The position numbers were made by a program, and so were the translations under genes. Positions 1 to 8,027 of a DNA stretch of 64,000 nt are shown one piece after another; position 1 is the first letter of the stretch, and every line of letters starts with the position of its first letter. The stretch comes from JASGJS01 sp047601185 (GTDB lineage Bacteria > Pseudomonadota > Gammaproteobacteria > JAURND01). Below the pieces are notes generated by a model. The model was not told where the DNA came from. It did not search any database and saw only the letters and a program-made list of their open reading frames with translations. The stretch is from NCBI GenBank assembly GCA_047601185.1, contig JASGJS010000001.1, forward strand, positions 496,001 to 560,000, in the 5' to 3' direction.

Positions 1-27
1 CCAGAAACCGGAAATGTAATAGGAATA

Positions 28-393
28 ATGGTCTCTATGTCTGAAATATACAATAGCTCAACAAATGAATTTCTAGCTCAAATCAAAATAAGAGATTCAA
101 TAAACATTATAAACAAAATTCAAATTCCAATAAATTATAAACTGCAGAATTACGACAAATATAATTTTTCGGCAAGAGAATCTGAATGCTTATTTTACGT
201 CCTTAGAGGAATGACAACTAAGATGATAGCTGAAATATTGAATAGGTCACCTAGAACAGTTGAGAAATTTATTTTAAGCATTAAGAATAAAATGGGATGC
301 ACTTATAAAACTGAAGTTATTGAAAAATCTATAAAGGAAGGATTAATTGATATCATTCCTCCTATAATAAAAATTAACACGACAATTAATTAA
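28..393 (+). CDS. Small LuxR-type HTH regulator
   Basis: A 121-residue protein whose C-terminal half (about residues 46-108) reads as a LuxR/GerE helix-turn-helix: FSARESECL, then MIAEILNRSPRTVEKF as recognition region. There is no receiver or autoinducer domain, only a short N-terminal stretch of about 45 residues. It would act as a DNA-binding regulator in the cytoplasm. It lies 13 bp before the hydroxyacid dehydrogenase gene and is probably co-transcribed with it. An internal ATG nine bases downstream is an alternative start. It is one of four small proteins of this type in the window; the inducing signal cannot be read from sequence. Confidence 0.8.
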   Translation: MVSMSEIYNSSTNEFLAQIKIRDSINIINKIQIPINYKLQNYDKYNFSARESECLFYVLRGMTTKMIAEILNRSPRTVEKFILSIKNKMGCTYKTEVIEKSIKEGLIDIIPPIIKINTTIN

Positions 394-406
394 AGAGAAT
401 ATTGTT

Positions 407-1318
407 ATGTGCATATCTAGAATAATTGGTAAAATACATTTATCCCAAGATGAACTAGATAGGCTATTAAGCTTGGGTGTAAATTATATTGCTAAAGACA
501 ATCCTAATCCACATGATGAAGAAGAGATAATTAACCGTGTTGATGATTCAGAGGTGATAATAGTCAATATCTCTGTAAAAATAACAAAGACCATTTTACA
601 AAAATGTAATAACTTACGCTTCATTCAAACATGGTCAACTGGTGTTGATCATATAGACATTGAAGAAGCAACCAAAAAAAATATAATTGTTAAAAATGTG
701 CCAGATTTCTCAGTAGAAGCAGTCGCTGAAAAAACCTTGGCCATGATGATATTTATATCTAACAAAATGAGGGAAGCAAACCTCGATGCAATACAGGGAA
801 ACTGGAACTTTTTAAATTTTCAGGGGATAGAACTGAAAGGTAAAACCTTGGTAGTTGTAGGAGCTGGAAGAATTGGCAATAGAGTAGCGGAACTGGCTAC
901 AGCTTTTGGCATGAATGTGATGATGATAAATTCAAAAACAAGTCGCCAGTCGCTCCATGAAGCTTTCTCTATGGCGGATTTTATAACCTTACATTGCCCT
1001 TTAACAAAAGAAACCCATTATCTAATTGGCGAGACAGAATTTAAAATTATGAAGAATGGTGTATTTTTTATTAATAATTCTAGAGGCGGCGTGGTTAATG
1101 AAGCTGAACTTCTAAAAGCTATTAATAGTGGAATAGTGGCTTATGCCAGTGTGGATGTATTAGAGCAAGAACCGCCCACCACTTTAAATCCCCTCGCATC
1201 CCATCCTAAAATTTTCCTAACCCCACATACCACGTGGAATACTAAAGAATCCGTTCAAAGACTTACCACTCAATGTATAGATAATCTAGAGTATTATATT
1301 CGTAACAAAGCTGGCTAG
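407..1318 (+). CDS. D-2-hydroxyacid dehydrogenase family protein
   Basis: This is a 303-residue NAD-dependent D-isomer 2-hydroxyacid dehydrogenase. The Rossmann motif GAGRIG is at residues 152-157, and the catalytic Arg (NNSRGG, R226), Glu (EQEP, E255) and His (TPHTTW, H274) are all present. The family interconverts 2-oxo and 2-hydroxy acids (lactate, glycerate, phosphoglycerate and others); the substrate cannot be assigned. Length is near normal for single-domain members without an ACT extension. It follows a small LuxR-type regulator by 13 bp, which suggests a regulator-enzyme pair. AT-rich codon use matches the surrounding accessory region. Confidence 0.9.
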   Translation: MCISRIIGKIHLSQDELDRLLSLGVNYIAKDNPNPHDEEEIINRVDDSEVIIVNISVKITKTILQKCNNLRFIQTWSTGVDHIDIEEATKKNIIVKNVPDFSVEAVAEKTLAMMIFISNKMREANLDAIQGNWNFLNFQGIELKGKTLVVVGAGRIGNRVAELATAFGMNVMMINSKTSRQSLHEAFSMADFITLHCPLTKETHYLIGETEFKIMKNGVFFINNSRGGVVNEAELLKAINSGIVAYASVDVLEQEPPTTLNPLASHPKIFLTPHTTWNTKESVQRLTTQCIDNLEYYIRNKAG

Positions 1319-1657
1319 TGATCGATATTTAGAGTTCATAATAAAAATAAAAAGGCTTACCGCACTACGTGTAGACTAGCAGTGCACCCATGAGATCCCG
1401 CTAACAAGTAGGCGGGACGTCGAGGTAGAGAATGTCTCAGAACATCACACTTCAAGTTTTTAATCATTATTTAAAAGATAACAACTTTTTAAATCCATCA
1501 AAATACACTGGGTAATTAATACCCATGTTACAGCCTATATTTATGCTTTATCATGAGATCTACTTTCAGATCAATATTTAAGATTCAGCTATGCTAAATA
1601 TCTCTACTTAAAGACCTGTCAGTGTAAACTTTACTATTAATTAATGGGATAAAAACC
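1319..1657. other. Intergenic stretch with one repeat copy
   Basis: This 339 bp stretch contains repeat copy 1 (1361-1428) and then AT-rich DNA with no convincing ORF. It should hold the promoter of the next LuxR-type gene, but I see no strong consensus promoter. Confidence 0.5.
1361..1428 (+). repeat. Dispersed ~70 bp two-hairpin repeat, copy 1
   Basis: Two potential hairpins in series: GCACT...AGTGC, then CCCGC...GCGGG, followed by GACGTCGAGGTAG. The same unit recurs at 10861-10930 (inverted), 10984-11026 (partial), 36222-36288 and 39888-39909 (fragment). Copies always lie between accessory modules and not inside genes. It behaves like a REP/small palindromic element; mobility and function are unknown. 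Confidence 0.85.
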
Positions 1658-1948
1658 ATGTCAACATTAACAAAACATTCTACTCAGATAAAAAAGTTTT
1701 ATTTGGGCAAGAAATATTCTGACCAATATTTTACTCAACAAGAAGCTAATTGCATGTATTATTTTTTAAAAGGCTACAGCAATCAGGCTATTGCTGAGGC
1801 TTTAGCACTTTCAGTCAGAACCATAATTTTCTACTCAGGGTTAATGCGTCGCAAAGTTCCCTCTCACTCCAACAAAGAGCTGATTGAGCAAGTGAAAGAG
1901 AGCAATTTTATACATTATTTGGAAGAAATCGAGCAAGCATTATCTTAA
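1658..1948 (+). CDS. Small LuxR-type HTH regulator
   Basis: A 96-residue protein consisting almost only of a LuxR/GerE-type HTH. The segment YFTQQEANCMYYFLKG is followed by NQAIAEALALSVRTIIFY as the helix-turn-helix. The prefix FYLGKKYSDQYFT is shared in pattern with the proteins at 5357-5629 (YFLGKDFPGVYFT) and 35834-36136 (YNLGKKYPEIWFS), so these form one family distinct from the protein at 28-393. No sensory domain is present. It is monocistronic as far as can be seen, downstream of repeat copy 1. Confidence 0.8.
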   Translation: MSTLTKHSTQIKKFYLGKKYSDQYFTQQEANCMYYFLKGYSNQAIAEALALSVRTIIFYSGLMRRKVPSHSNKELIEQVKESNFIHYLEEIEQALS

Positions 1949-2122
1949 CCGCTCAGAAGGTATCGCTTCAAAACTGCAGCTTCACGCCCCTGGAGCTATA
2001 GTTATTCAACAATATGAAAGATGAAACCAAGTGAACGCCCAAGAGTGTCCCAAAAAATAACTGTAGTTTTCTTCATTATCAAGGATGATCTTTGATAAAG
2101 GATCTTTATTTATCTGCGCTAT

Positions 2123-3085
2123 TTATATCGCAATGGTCAGCATGTTTTCAATCAAACGAATCATAGTATCCTTTTGTATCGGCGCGGACTCAGCTACCAG
2201 TAATGTCAATGCGGCTAATCCTATGTCGTTGATTACTGGTTGTTTGTTCCGTATAAGTGCATCATTACGATTGAGAAAATCAACAAACAAAAAAGCGCCA
2301 GTGCGTTTATTGCCATCGGATAACGGGTGGTTTTTAATTACAAAATACAGTAGATGTGCTGCTTTGCTTTCGATAGTCGGATAGGCTGGCTCACCGAAGA
2401 TGGATTGATCTAGGTTGCCTAAAAGTGCTGCGAGAGCATCTCCACGTTCAAGTCCAAAAAGATCGCTTGCCTCACCACGAGACATGAGATCGGCTTTCAA
2501 ACTGGCGATAGACTGCCTTACTTCAGCAAGAGAGGGCATCATTCCCCCGGCTGTACCAGCTGGTTCGGTGAGCAATCCTTCATCATAACGCTGCAATAAT
2601 AAGAAGGTTTGCGTGTAACGGCTAATAATCTCAATCAATCCTCTGCTGGTTTCGACAATCAGATTAGCTGATTGTGCAGTCTTTTTGATCAATGCTAATG
2701 CTGTTTCCAACTCATTGGCATTATGCTCGAATCGAGCCCGATCTAATGTCCACCCTTGTATTAAATGGTCGTGCAATACCCCTGTTGCCCATTGGCGAAA
2801 TTGAGTACCACGTTTGGAATTGACGCGATAGCCAACAGATATAATAGCATCAAGGTTATAAAATTTGACCGGTTTATCTGAACCAGCAACGTGCAAATTT
2901 TGCACATTGCTTTCTTCAACTAGTTCACCATCCTTGAAAATATTGCGTAAATGCTTGGTAATCACTGACCGTTCCCTCTCAAATAAGTCAGCAATTTGTT
3001 CTTGGCTCAACCAAAGGCTATCACCCTCAAGCCTAACAGTAACGCGTTTATTACCTGTGGGCTCATAAATAATCATTTTACTCAT
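2123..3085 (-). CDS. RhuM-family protein with C-terminal Fic/Doc domain
   Basis: A 320-residue two-domain protein. Residues 1 to about 110 match the RhuM virulence-protein family (RLEGDSLWLSQEQIADLF, then FYNLDAIISVGYRVNSKRGTQFRQWA). The C-terminal part carries a Fic/Doc catalytic motif, HPLSDGNKRTG, at residues 253-263, the signature of enzymes that transfer AMP or phosphate to target proteins. RhuM-Fic fusions are common in mobile regions and may act as toxins or phage-defence elements. No separate antitoxin gene is adjacent. The motif is intact, so the enzyme may be active; the target is unknown. Confidence 0.85.
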   Translation of the reverse strand: MSKMIIYEPTGNKRVTVRLEGDSLWLSQEQIADLFERERSVITKHLRNIFKDGELVEESNVQNLHVAGSDKPVKFYNLDAIISVGYRVNSKRGTQFRQWATGVLHDHLIQGWTLDRARFEHNANELETALALIKKTAQSANLIVETSRGLIEIISRYTQTFLLLQRYDEGLLTEPAGTAGGMMPSLAEVRQSIASLKADLMSRGEASDLFGLERGDALAALLGNLDQSIFGEPAYPTIESKAAHLLYFVIKNHPLSDGNKRTGAFLFVDFLNRNDALIRNKQPVINDIGLAALTLLVAESAPIQKDTMIRLIENMLTIAI

Positions 3086-3219
3086 TATTTAATTTCCAAA
3101 AGAAGCATTGTGAACCCCACCTATATTCGGCAGGGTTCATTAAGGATTAATGTAATTCTTCAAAACGCTGAAAAAGCGTGAGGGCGGGGTAACGTAAGCA
3201 GTTACCTCGAGCTTTAAAC

Positions 3220-4824
3220 TTATTCCGCCATAGGATGATAAACCAGCGAGGGATCAATGGGCAATGTATCTATTCTTACAATCGGTCGATTTCGATATGA
3301 GCTTGTTGAAACAGTTGACTCGGGGGGAGTGACACCTTGGGCAATACTCATCAAAGTGGTATATTGAAAGACCCTAGCCATACCTGCCAGCATGTGATAC
3401 AGATTGTGGCAATGGAAAAACCATTGACCACTGGCATCTGTATCTACGTCGGCCACAACGATAGCATTGGGTGGGATATCAATCGTATGCAACAAAGGAT
3501 CGTAGCGATCATGGCCATTACGCAGAATGAACCAATGGCCATGTAAATGCATGGGGTGATCCATCATGGTATGGTTGGTAAAAATGAATCGATATCTTTT
3601 GCCTGGTTTTAATATAATGGGTTTGGCTTTATAGTCTGGTATATTATTAATGGACCAGACATAATCCTTCATCGTTCCTGTTAAATCCATATTTAATACT
3701 TGGTACACAGGCTTGTTAGGATCATTCGTTTGCTTGAGCGCTATCAAAGCTTGATATTGAGTCCCCTGAGTCTGAGTGGGTTGAATCATAGCAGTGGCAG
3801 CGGATTTTTCATCAGACATCGGCATGGAATCTTTCATGGCGGTACTCATGCCAGAGGAATGCTCGAACGGTTGGATCTGTTTGTCATTTATACGTTGATC
3901 AGGATGTGTCACCAGCGCGCCTATGGCAACGCCGTGAGCATCAGCAGATTCTGCATACACAATGTAAGGTTTATCTTTTTGTATTTTAACTAAGCCGTCA
4001 TAAGTTTCTCCCGGCGCGATGCTAAAATCTGAGACGGTGTAAGGCTTAACATCATTGCCTTGTACTTGCACGATTTGTATCGGCCCATCAGCCATTTTAA
4101 CACGATAAATTGTGCTCGCTGCTGCACCAATAAAACGCAGTCGTACAACATCGCCTACTTTTACGCTAAATTTCCAAGGATGTTGAGCTGTTTGGCCATT
4201 TAACAAATAAGCATCATAAATAATATCACTGGCGTCCTGACCATGATCTGCTTTCATGTCCATCATAGCATTATGCATACCTGGTGGGATAAAATTTTGG
4301 CCGGTTGTTTTGAGGTGATTTAAAATTTTTTCAGGAGAAGTATTGCTCCAATCGGATAAAACGATGGTTGCATCTTTCGTGTATTGGTAAGTAGGCGGGT
4401 CTTTGGGATCAATCATAAAAGCCCCATATAATCCTTCCTGTTCCTGAGCGTCTTGATGCGCGTGGTACCAATAAGTGCCTGACTGATAAAGGGTGAACCT
4501 ATAATGAAAAACGCCACCGGGAGGAATAGGTTTTTGCGAAATGCCTGCGACGCCATCCATTTGCCACGGCACGATAACGCCATGCCAATGAATACTGGTA
4601 GGTTGATCTAAATGATTATAGACATTAATAGTGACACGATCGCCTTCTTTAAAATGTAATGTAGGTGCAGGTAACTGCTGATTAACCACGATAGCTTGGC
4701 GGGCTATTCCGCGATAGTGAACAGTTTTATAGTCCACGACTAAATTAACCGTTCGATCAGCGGCCAAAGCATCTGATAGAATCGCTGCTAATAGTAGACA
4801 AAAAACTTTCCTCATTTTGATCAT
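3220..4824 (-). CDS. Multicopper oxidase, CopA/laccase type
   Basis: A 534-residue periplasmic multicopper oxidase. An N-terminal signal peptide ends near ALAAD (about residue 22). All four copper-binding clusters are visible: HWHG (79-82), HAH (121-123), HPMHLHGH (423-430) and HCHNLYHMLAGM (471-482), the last giving the type 1 Cys and axial Met. A Met/His-rich linker (MSTAMKDSMPMSDEK) in the middle resembles those of copper-tolerance oxidases. It probably oxidises Cu(I) or phenolic substrates. The start is supported by AGGGA six bases upstream. No copB or cue/cus partner is adjacent, so the gene stands alone beside a MITE. Confidence 0.9.
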   Translation of the reverse strand: MIKMRKVFCLLLAAILSDALAADRTVNLVVDYKTVHYRGIARQAIVVNQQLPAPTLHFKEGDRVTINVYNHLDQPTSIHWHGVIVPWQMDGVAGISQKPIPPGGVFHYRFTLYQSGTYWYHAHQDAQEQEGLYGAFMIDPKDPPTYQYTKDATIVLSDWSNTSPEKILNHLKTTGQNFIPPGMHNAMMDMKADHGQDASDIIYDAYLLNGQTAQHPWKFSVKVGDVVRLRFIGAAASTIYRVKMADGPIQIVQVQGNDVKPYTVSDFSIAPGETYDGLVKIQKDKPYIVYAESADAHGVAIGALVTHPDQRINDKQIQPFEHSSGMSTAMKDSMPMSDEKSAATAMIQPTQTQGTQYQALIALKQTNDPNKPVYQVLNMDLTGTMKDYVWSINNIPDYKAKPIILKPGKRYRFIFTNHTMMDHPMHLHGHWFILRNGHDRYDPLLHTIDIPPNAIVVADVDTDASGQWFFHCHNLYHMLAGMARVFQYTTLMSIAQGVTPPESTVSTSSYRNRPIVRIDTLPIDPSLVYHPMAE

Positions 4825-4870
4825 AAATGTCCCTGCTTATCTTTAGCCTTTGTGTTTGTTCAGAATATTA

Positions 4871-5193
4871 GGGGCTGTTGACATTTAGATTCTACGAAGA
4901 TTTAAGTGGGGAGCTGTTGCCTTCTCCCCTTGTGGGAGAAGGTGCCCGATAGGGCGGATGAGGGGTAAAATAAGCAAATAAAATCAAAAACATACTCTGA
5001 AAATTTGCTGCTGACGGAATTTAAATTTTGGAAACAATTTCTGTATGTTGCCATAATCGTATTTCTTTTTGCAAATTTTTCAACATCAATCTTGTGACCC
5101 CTCATCCGCCCTATCGGGCACCTTCTCCCACAAGGGGAGAAGGCAACAGCTCGCCACTTAAATTTTTATAGGGCCTAAAATGTCAACAGTTCC
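4871..5193. mobile_element. MITE with ~95 bp inverted repeats and TA flanks (copy 1)
   Basis: Left arm 4871-4966 and right arm 5097-5193 are near-perfect inverted repeats. Both begin with a terminus of the form GG(G/A)(G/A)CTGTTGACATTT and contain an inner palindromic block TTCTCCCCTTGTGGGAGAA. The dinucleotide TA borders each end, consistent with TA target duplication as in IS630/Tc1-mariner-type elements. There is no transposase, so it is non-autonomous. Related ends occur at 27107-27133 and 61941-62062, and the inner block recurs at 50048-50202. Confidence 0.8.
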
Positions 5194-5284
5194 TAAGTAT
5201 CGCACAAATGCAAGATTCAAAACAACATGACTTTCGACACTTTAACCATTAAACTGATCATAAACATTTCTTTACCCTTTCCAC

Positions 5285-5371
5285 ATGAAAAATGCTCAAA
5301 CAAGTATTAAAATCATTGGTGCAGGCTTAGCTGGGCTTGGTTCCGTAAACAAGGCATCAAAATTCGCTTAA
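5285..5371 (+). pseudogene. 5' remnant of an FAD-dependent amine oxidase gene
   Basis: A 28-codon relic begins with Met and reads IKIIGAGLAGLGS before diverging and stopping. The IIGAGLAGL dinucleotide-binding start matches the N-terminus of the amine oxidase at 12284 (VTIIGAGLAGLAAG). Its 3' end overlaps the end of the convergent LuxR-type gene by 15 bp. Nothing of the FAD or substrate domain remains. Confidence 0.6.
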
Positions 5372-5629
5372 ATAGTGCATAAACTCAGTTTCTTTAACTA
5401 AACGAATTAATTCTTCTAATGAATTGCAAGACAACTTACGACCCATTGTTCTATAAAAGAAATCAATACTTTTAAGAGACAAGCCAGTTTTCTCAGTGAT
5501 TGTTCCTTGAGACAACCCCTCCAATAGATGCTTCATACACAATGCTTCACAGAAAGTAAAATAAACTCCTGGGAAATCTTTACCCAGAAAATACTTATTT
5601 TTCATTAATTTTACATCGATATCTTGCAT
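5357..5629 (-). CDS. Small LuxR-type HTH regulator
   Basis: A 90-residue single-domain LuxR/GerE-type protein. After KYFLGKDFPGVYFTFCEALCMKHLLEG comes the probable HTH (TITEKTGLSLKSIDFFYRTMGRKL). It belongs to the same subfamily as the proteins at 1658 and 35834. No input domain is present. Upstream (5742-5777) lies a perfect 14-bp inverted repeat that could be an operator. It points away from island 1 and is separated from it by about 330 bp. Confidence 0.75.
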   Translation of the reverse strand: MQDIDVKLMKNKYFLGKDFPGVYFTFCEALCMKHLLEGLSQGTITEKTGLSLKSIDFFYRTMGRKLSCNSLEELIRLVKETEFMHYLSEF

Positions 5630-5956
5630 ATTTTTGTTCCTTTATATTTATTTTAACAACCGCTCCAGACACAATGAATGACTTAGGTCATTCACAACTT
5701 TCAGGCAATTTTCTTTAAATATCAGGGCATTGCAAAAGATATGTAATTTTATTACCTTTATGTGTAATAAAATTACATGTATTACCTTCTATGTCAATCA
5801 TTAATTGCATTTTTTTAAATTAGTCTATAAATTATAAAAGTTAAGGTAATCAACTTGTTTTATTTTTAATAAAAATATATAGTAAGCCTAATTACATTTG
5901 GCTTGATCACTTAACTTGCAATGGTACTTACTTTGTAAGTAAGAGGCTCATTTAGA
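5630..5956. other. Intergenic region between LuxR-type gene and island 1
   Basis: This 327 bp AT-rich gap separates divergent units. It contains the 14-bp inverted repeat at 5742-5777 and a shorter one (CTTAC-TTT-GTAAG) near 5927-5945, just upstream of the truncated HTH ORF. No other ORF or RNA gene is recognised. Confidence 0.5.
5742..5777. promoter_or_regulatory. Perfect inverted repeat, candidate operator
   Basis: TGTAATTTTATTAC (5742-5755) is repeated as its exact reverse complement at 5764-5777, with an 8-nt spacer. It sits in the divergent gap between a LuxR-type gene and the truncated Cro/CI-type ORF that heads island 1, where a dimeric repressor site would be expected. It lacks the GC-rich stem of a typical terminator. 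The role is inferred only from symmetry and position. Confidence 0.4.
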
Positions 5957-6085
5957 ATGGCAAAACATACAGCACTGGGTCTTATCTTAAAAAAATTTTT
6001 ATTTGATAAAGGTATGAGAGCTGCTGCTTTATCTAACTTGTTCTCTACGAAACGTCAATTAAAGCTTAATATCCGTGTGCATTAA
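5957..6085 (+). pseudogene. Truncated Cro/CI-type HTH regulator
   Basis: A 42-codon ORF beginning MAKHTALGLILKKFLFDKGM. It matches the first ~25 residues of the regulator at 9792-10451 (MVKYSKLAHILRKFLFERGM) and then stops before the recognition helix is complete. The LexA-like C-terminal domain is missing. It lies 23 bp upstream of the unknown gene at 6109. It is probably the relic of a regulator that once headed this operon; a functional micropeptide is possible but less likely. Confidence 0.6.
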
Positions 6086-6108
6086 TAAATACTATAAAAG
6101 GTTTAAGA

Positions 6109-6615
6109 ATGTCAAACCTCATGGAATCGTTTAAAAAAATAATCAAACAGCTAGCAATAGTAAAAAAAATTTTGTTACCTGTACAAAAATATAAATTAAT
6201 AGAGATAATCATCGAAAAAGATGAGTATTTTGCTCTAATAAAATTAATAAAACGAAATATAATTTTTCGCATGAAACCGGAGGAAATTTTATCAAAAGAT
6301 AGTTTGGTTGATAAATTTTCTTCAATAGATATAAGAACATTAACTTACTTAGGTTATTTGGAAATAAACAAACCAGCATATAAAATACTCGAAAAAAAAT
6401 TATCTTTAGATAACGACAAAATTATTTTCACCTTAGGGAAGAAAAATTCAAAAAAAATTATTACTAAAACTGCAGATCAAATTTTTAGAGAAAAGGACAT
6501 TGTTTTAAATTTAAATTCTGAGGATTCAAGAATTATAGGATATACTATTGCTTCAGAATCAATTTTAGCAGAAAACCATCAAAAAGAGACTATTTTACTA
6601 TCATTACAAAAATAA
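6109..6615 (+). CDS. Unknown two-repeat protein, family shared with 34258-34803
   Basis: A 168-residue Lys/Ile-rich protein without signal peptide, clear membrane helix or known domain. Two similar segments are visible: EEILSKDSLVDKF...LTYLGY (about 57-82) and DQIFREKDIVLNL...RIIGYT (about 122-146). The same two-segment pattern occurs in the protein at 34258-34803 (EILRDTEIL...YIG and DIALSRELI...YIG), which sits in the second island beside the same gene types. Start: ATG preceded by AAAGG at good spacing. It is 17 bp upstream of the MFS gene, so probably the first intact gene of an operon. Function is not recognised. Confidence 0.7.
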   Translation: MSNLMESFKKIIKQLAIVKKILLPVQKYKLIEIIIEKDEYFALIKLIKRNIIFRMKPEEILSKDSLVDKFSSIDIRTLTYLGYLEINKPAYKILEKKLSLDNDKIIFTLGKKNSKKIITKTADQIFREKDIVLNLNSEDSRIIGYTIASESILAENHQKETILLSLQK

Positions 6616-6632
6616 ATTTTCATGATACTTTT

Positions 6633-8012
6633 ATGCTAAATGAGAAATTGACTATTTTTACAATAGGATTAATTCTAGCCATCGAAGGAATTGATGCTAC
6701 TTCTCTAAATATCGCGTTTACATCTATATCTCTTTCCTTTCATGTCTCGCCCTTAGTTGTAAAAATAGCACTCACTTCATATTTTCTTGCGGAGGGGTTA
6801 TGTATTCCATTATCAGGCTGGGTATCTCAAAGATATAATTTAAATCATATTTTAATATGGTCAATTATTGGTTTTGGAATCAGCTCTTTAATATGTGCTT
6901 TATCAAGAAATTTAAATGAGCTAGTATTTTTTAGGTTAATTCAAGGATGCAGCGCTTCATTTGCTATACCTATTGGACGATTATTAATTGCAAAATTATT
7001 TGGTGGAACTAAAAGCTCTCAAATCACTGCCGTTGGTAGTGTAATGTCTATATCGCTCATTGGAAATGCGATTGGACCAATAATTGGTGGAGTTATTTCT
7101 GACACTGTGTCCTGGCGTTGGATATTTATTTTAAACATTCCTATATGTATTTTATGTATTTATATGATAAAAAAATACATCCCGCCAATTATTGAAAAAA
7201 AATTTAGTTCTTTTGATTATATAGGCTATCTAGTAATCTGTTGCGCCATAATAACATTTTTTATATTTTTTGAACGAACAGTATATGAAGTAAACTTTAA
7301 TTTTGTATCTTTGTGGATTTTTATTGCAGGCAACTGTTTTTTACTGATATACTTATTCTATGCTAAGCTAAAAAATGATTCAATTTTTCCATTGAGAATA
7401 TTTAGTAATAGAGAATTTTCAATAGCGTTATTTTCAAATTTTACGTTTAGATTAATATTCGGATCAGTGCCTTTTATATTATCTTTAGTATTACAAATTA
7501 TATACCAACTCTCTTTATACAAAACAGGTTTATTAGTTGCAACCATACCTCTCGGAATGGTTGCAATGAAAAAATTTATAAGATTCTTTGTAAAGCGATT
7601 TGAATACAAGGATTTATTAATTTATAATAGCGTTGTTGTTGGGTTAATTACCATGTTTTTAGCATACTTACTTTCAGTTTTCAGTATTTATTTTCTCGTT
7701 ATTATTCTTTTTATATATGGAATGGCAATTTCTTTGCAATACTCTACTATGAATGTTTTAGGATATACAAGTATATCAAAAAATTTTCTCAGCCACGCTA
7801 ATGCACTTATTAATATGGCTCGTTTACTGGGAACTAATTTTGGAATAGCATTGGCTGCAATTTATATCTTTAATTCAGATGTAAATGTAAATAATTTCTC
7901 TTTATCTTCTCAAACATGTATACGTGCAGTTACTTTTATGAGCATAATTGCTTTTAGCAATGCAGTGATCTTTATCTTTTTGAATAGAGATTTATTAACT
8001 AGCACAACTTAA
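6633..8012 (+). CDS. MFS transporter, DHA2 (EmrB/QacA) type
   Basis: A 459-residue integral membrane protein with many hydrophobic helices. The N-terminal half carries the family marks: LSGWVSQRYN after helix 2 (motif A region), FFRLIQGCSASFAIPIGR, and AIGPIIGGVISDTVSWRWIFILNIP, which is the motif C and D2 signature of DHA2 drug:H+ antiporters. It would export a small molecule from the cytoplasm. It lies between the unknown protein and the VUT gene in one operon and faces the AfsA operon, which suggests export of that operon's product. This substrate link is inference from context. Confidence 0.85.
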   Translation: MLNEKLTIFTIGLILAIEGIDATSLNIAFTSISLSFHVSPLVVKIALTSYFLAEGLCIPLSGWVSQRYNLNHILIWSIIGFGISSLICALSRNLNELVFFRLIQGCSASFAIPIGRLLIAKLFGGTKSSQITAVGSVMSISLIGNAIGPIIGGVISDTVSWRWIFILNIPICILCIYMIKKYIPPIIEKKFSSFDYIGYLVICCAIITFFIFFERTVYEVNFNFVSLWIFIAGNCFLLIYLFYAKLKNDSIFPLRIFSNREFSIALFSNFTFRLIFGSVPFILSLVLQIIYQLSLYKTGLLVATIPLGMVAMKKFIRFFVKRFEYKDLLIYNSVVVGLITMFLAYLLSVFSIYFLVIILFIYGMAISLQYSTMNVLGYTSISKNFLSHANALINMARLLGTNFGIALAAIYIFNSDVNVNNFSLSSQTCIRAVTFMSIIAFSNAVIFIFLNRDLLTSTT

Positions 8013-8027
8013 TTTGTTAGGATAATT

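Noticed and set aside
2085..2384. 99-codon ORF on the plus strand
   Set aside because: Antisense to the RhuM-Fic gene, whose domains are clear.
4902..5105. 67-codon ORF on the minus strand
   Set aside because: It lies wholly in the MITE's inverted arms and reads its palindrome; no protein-like features.
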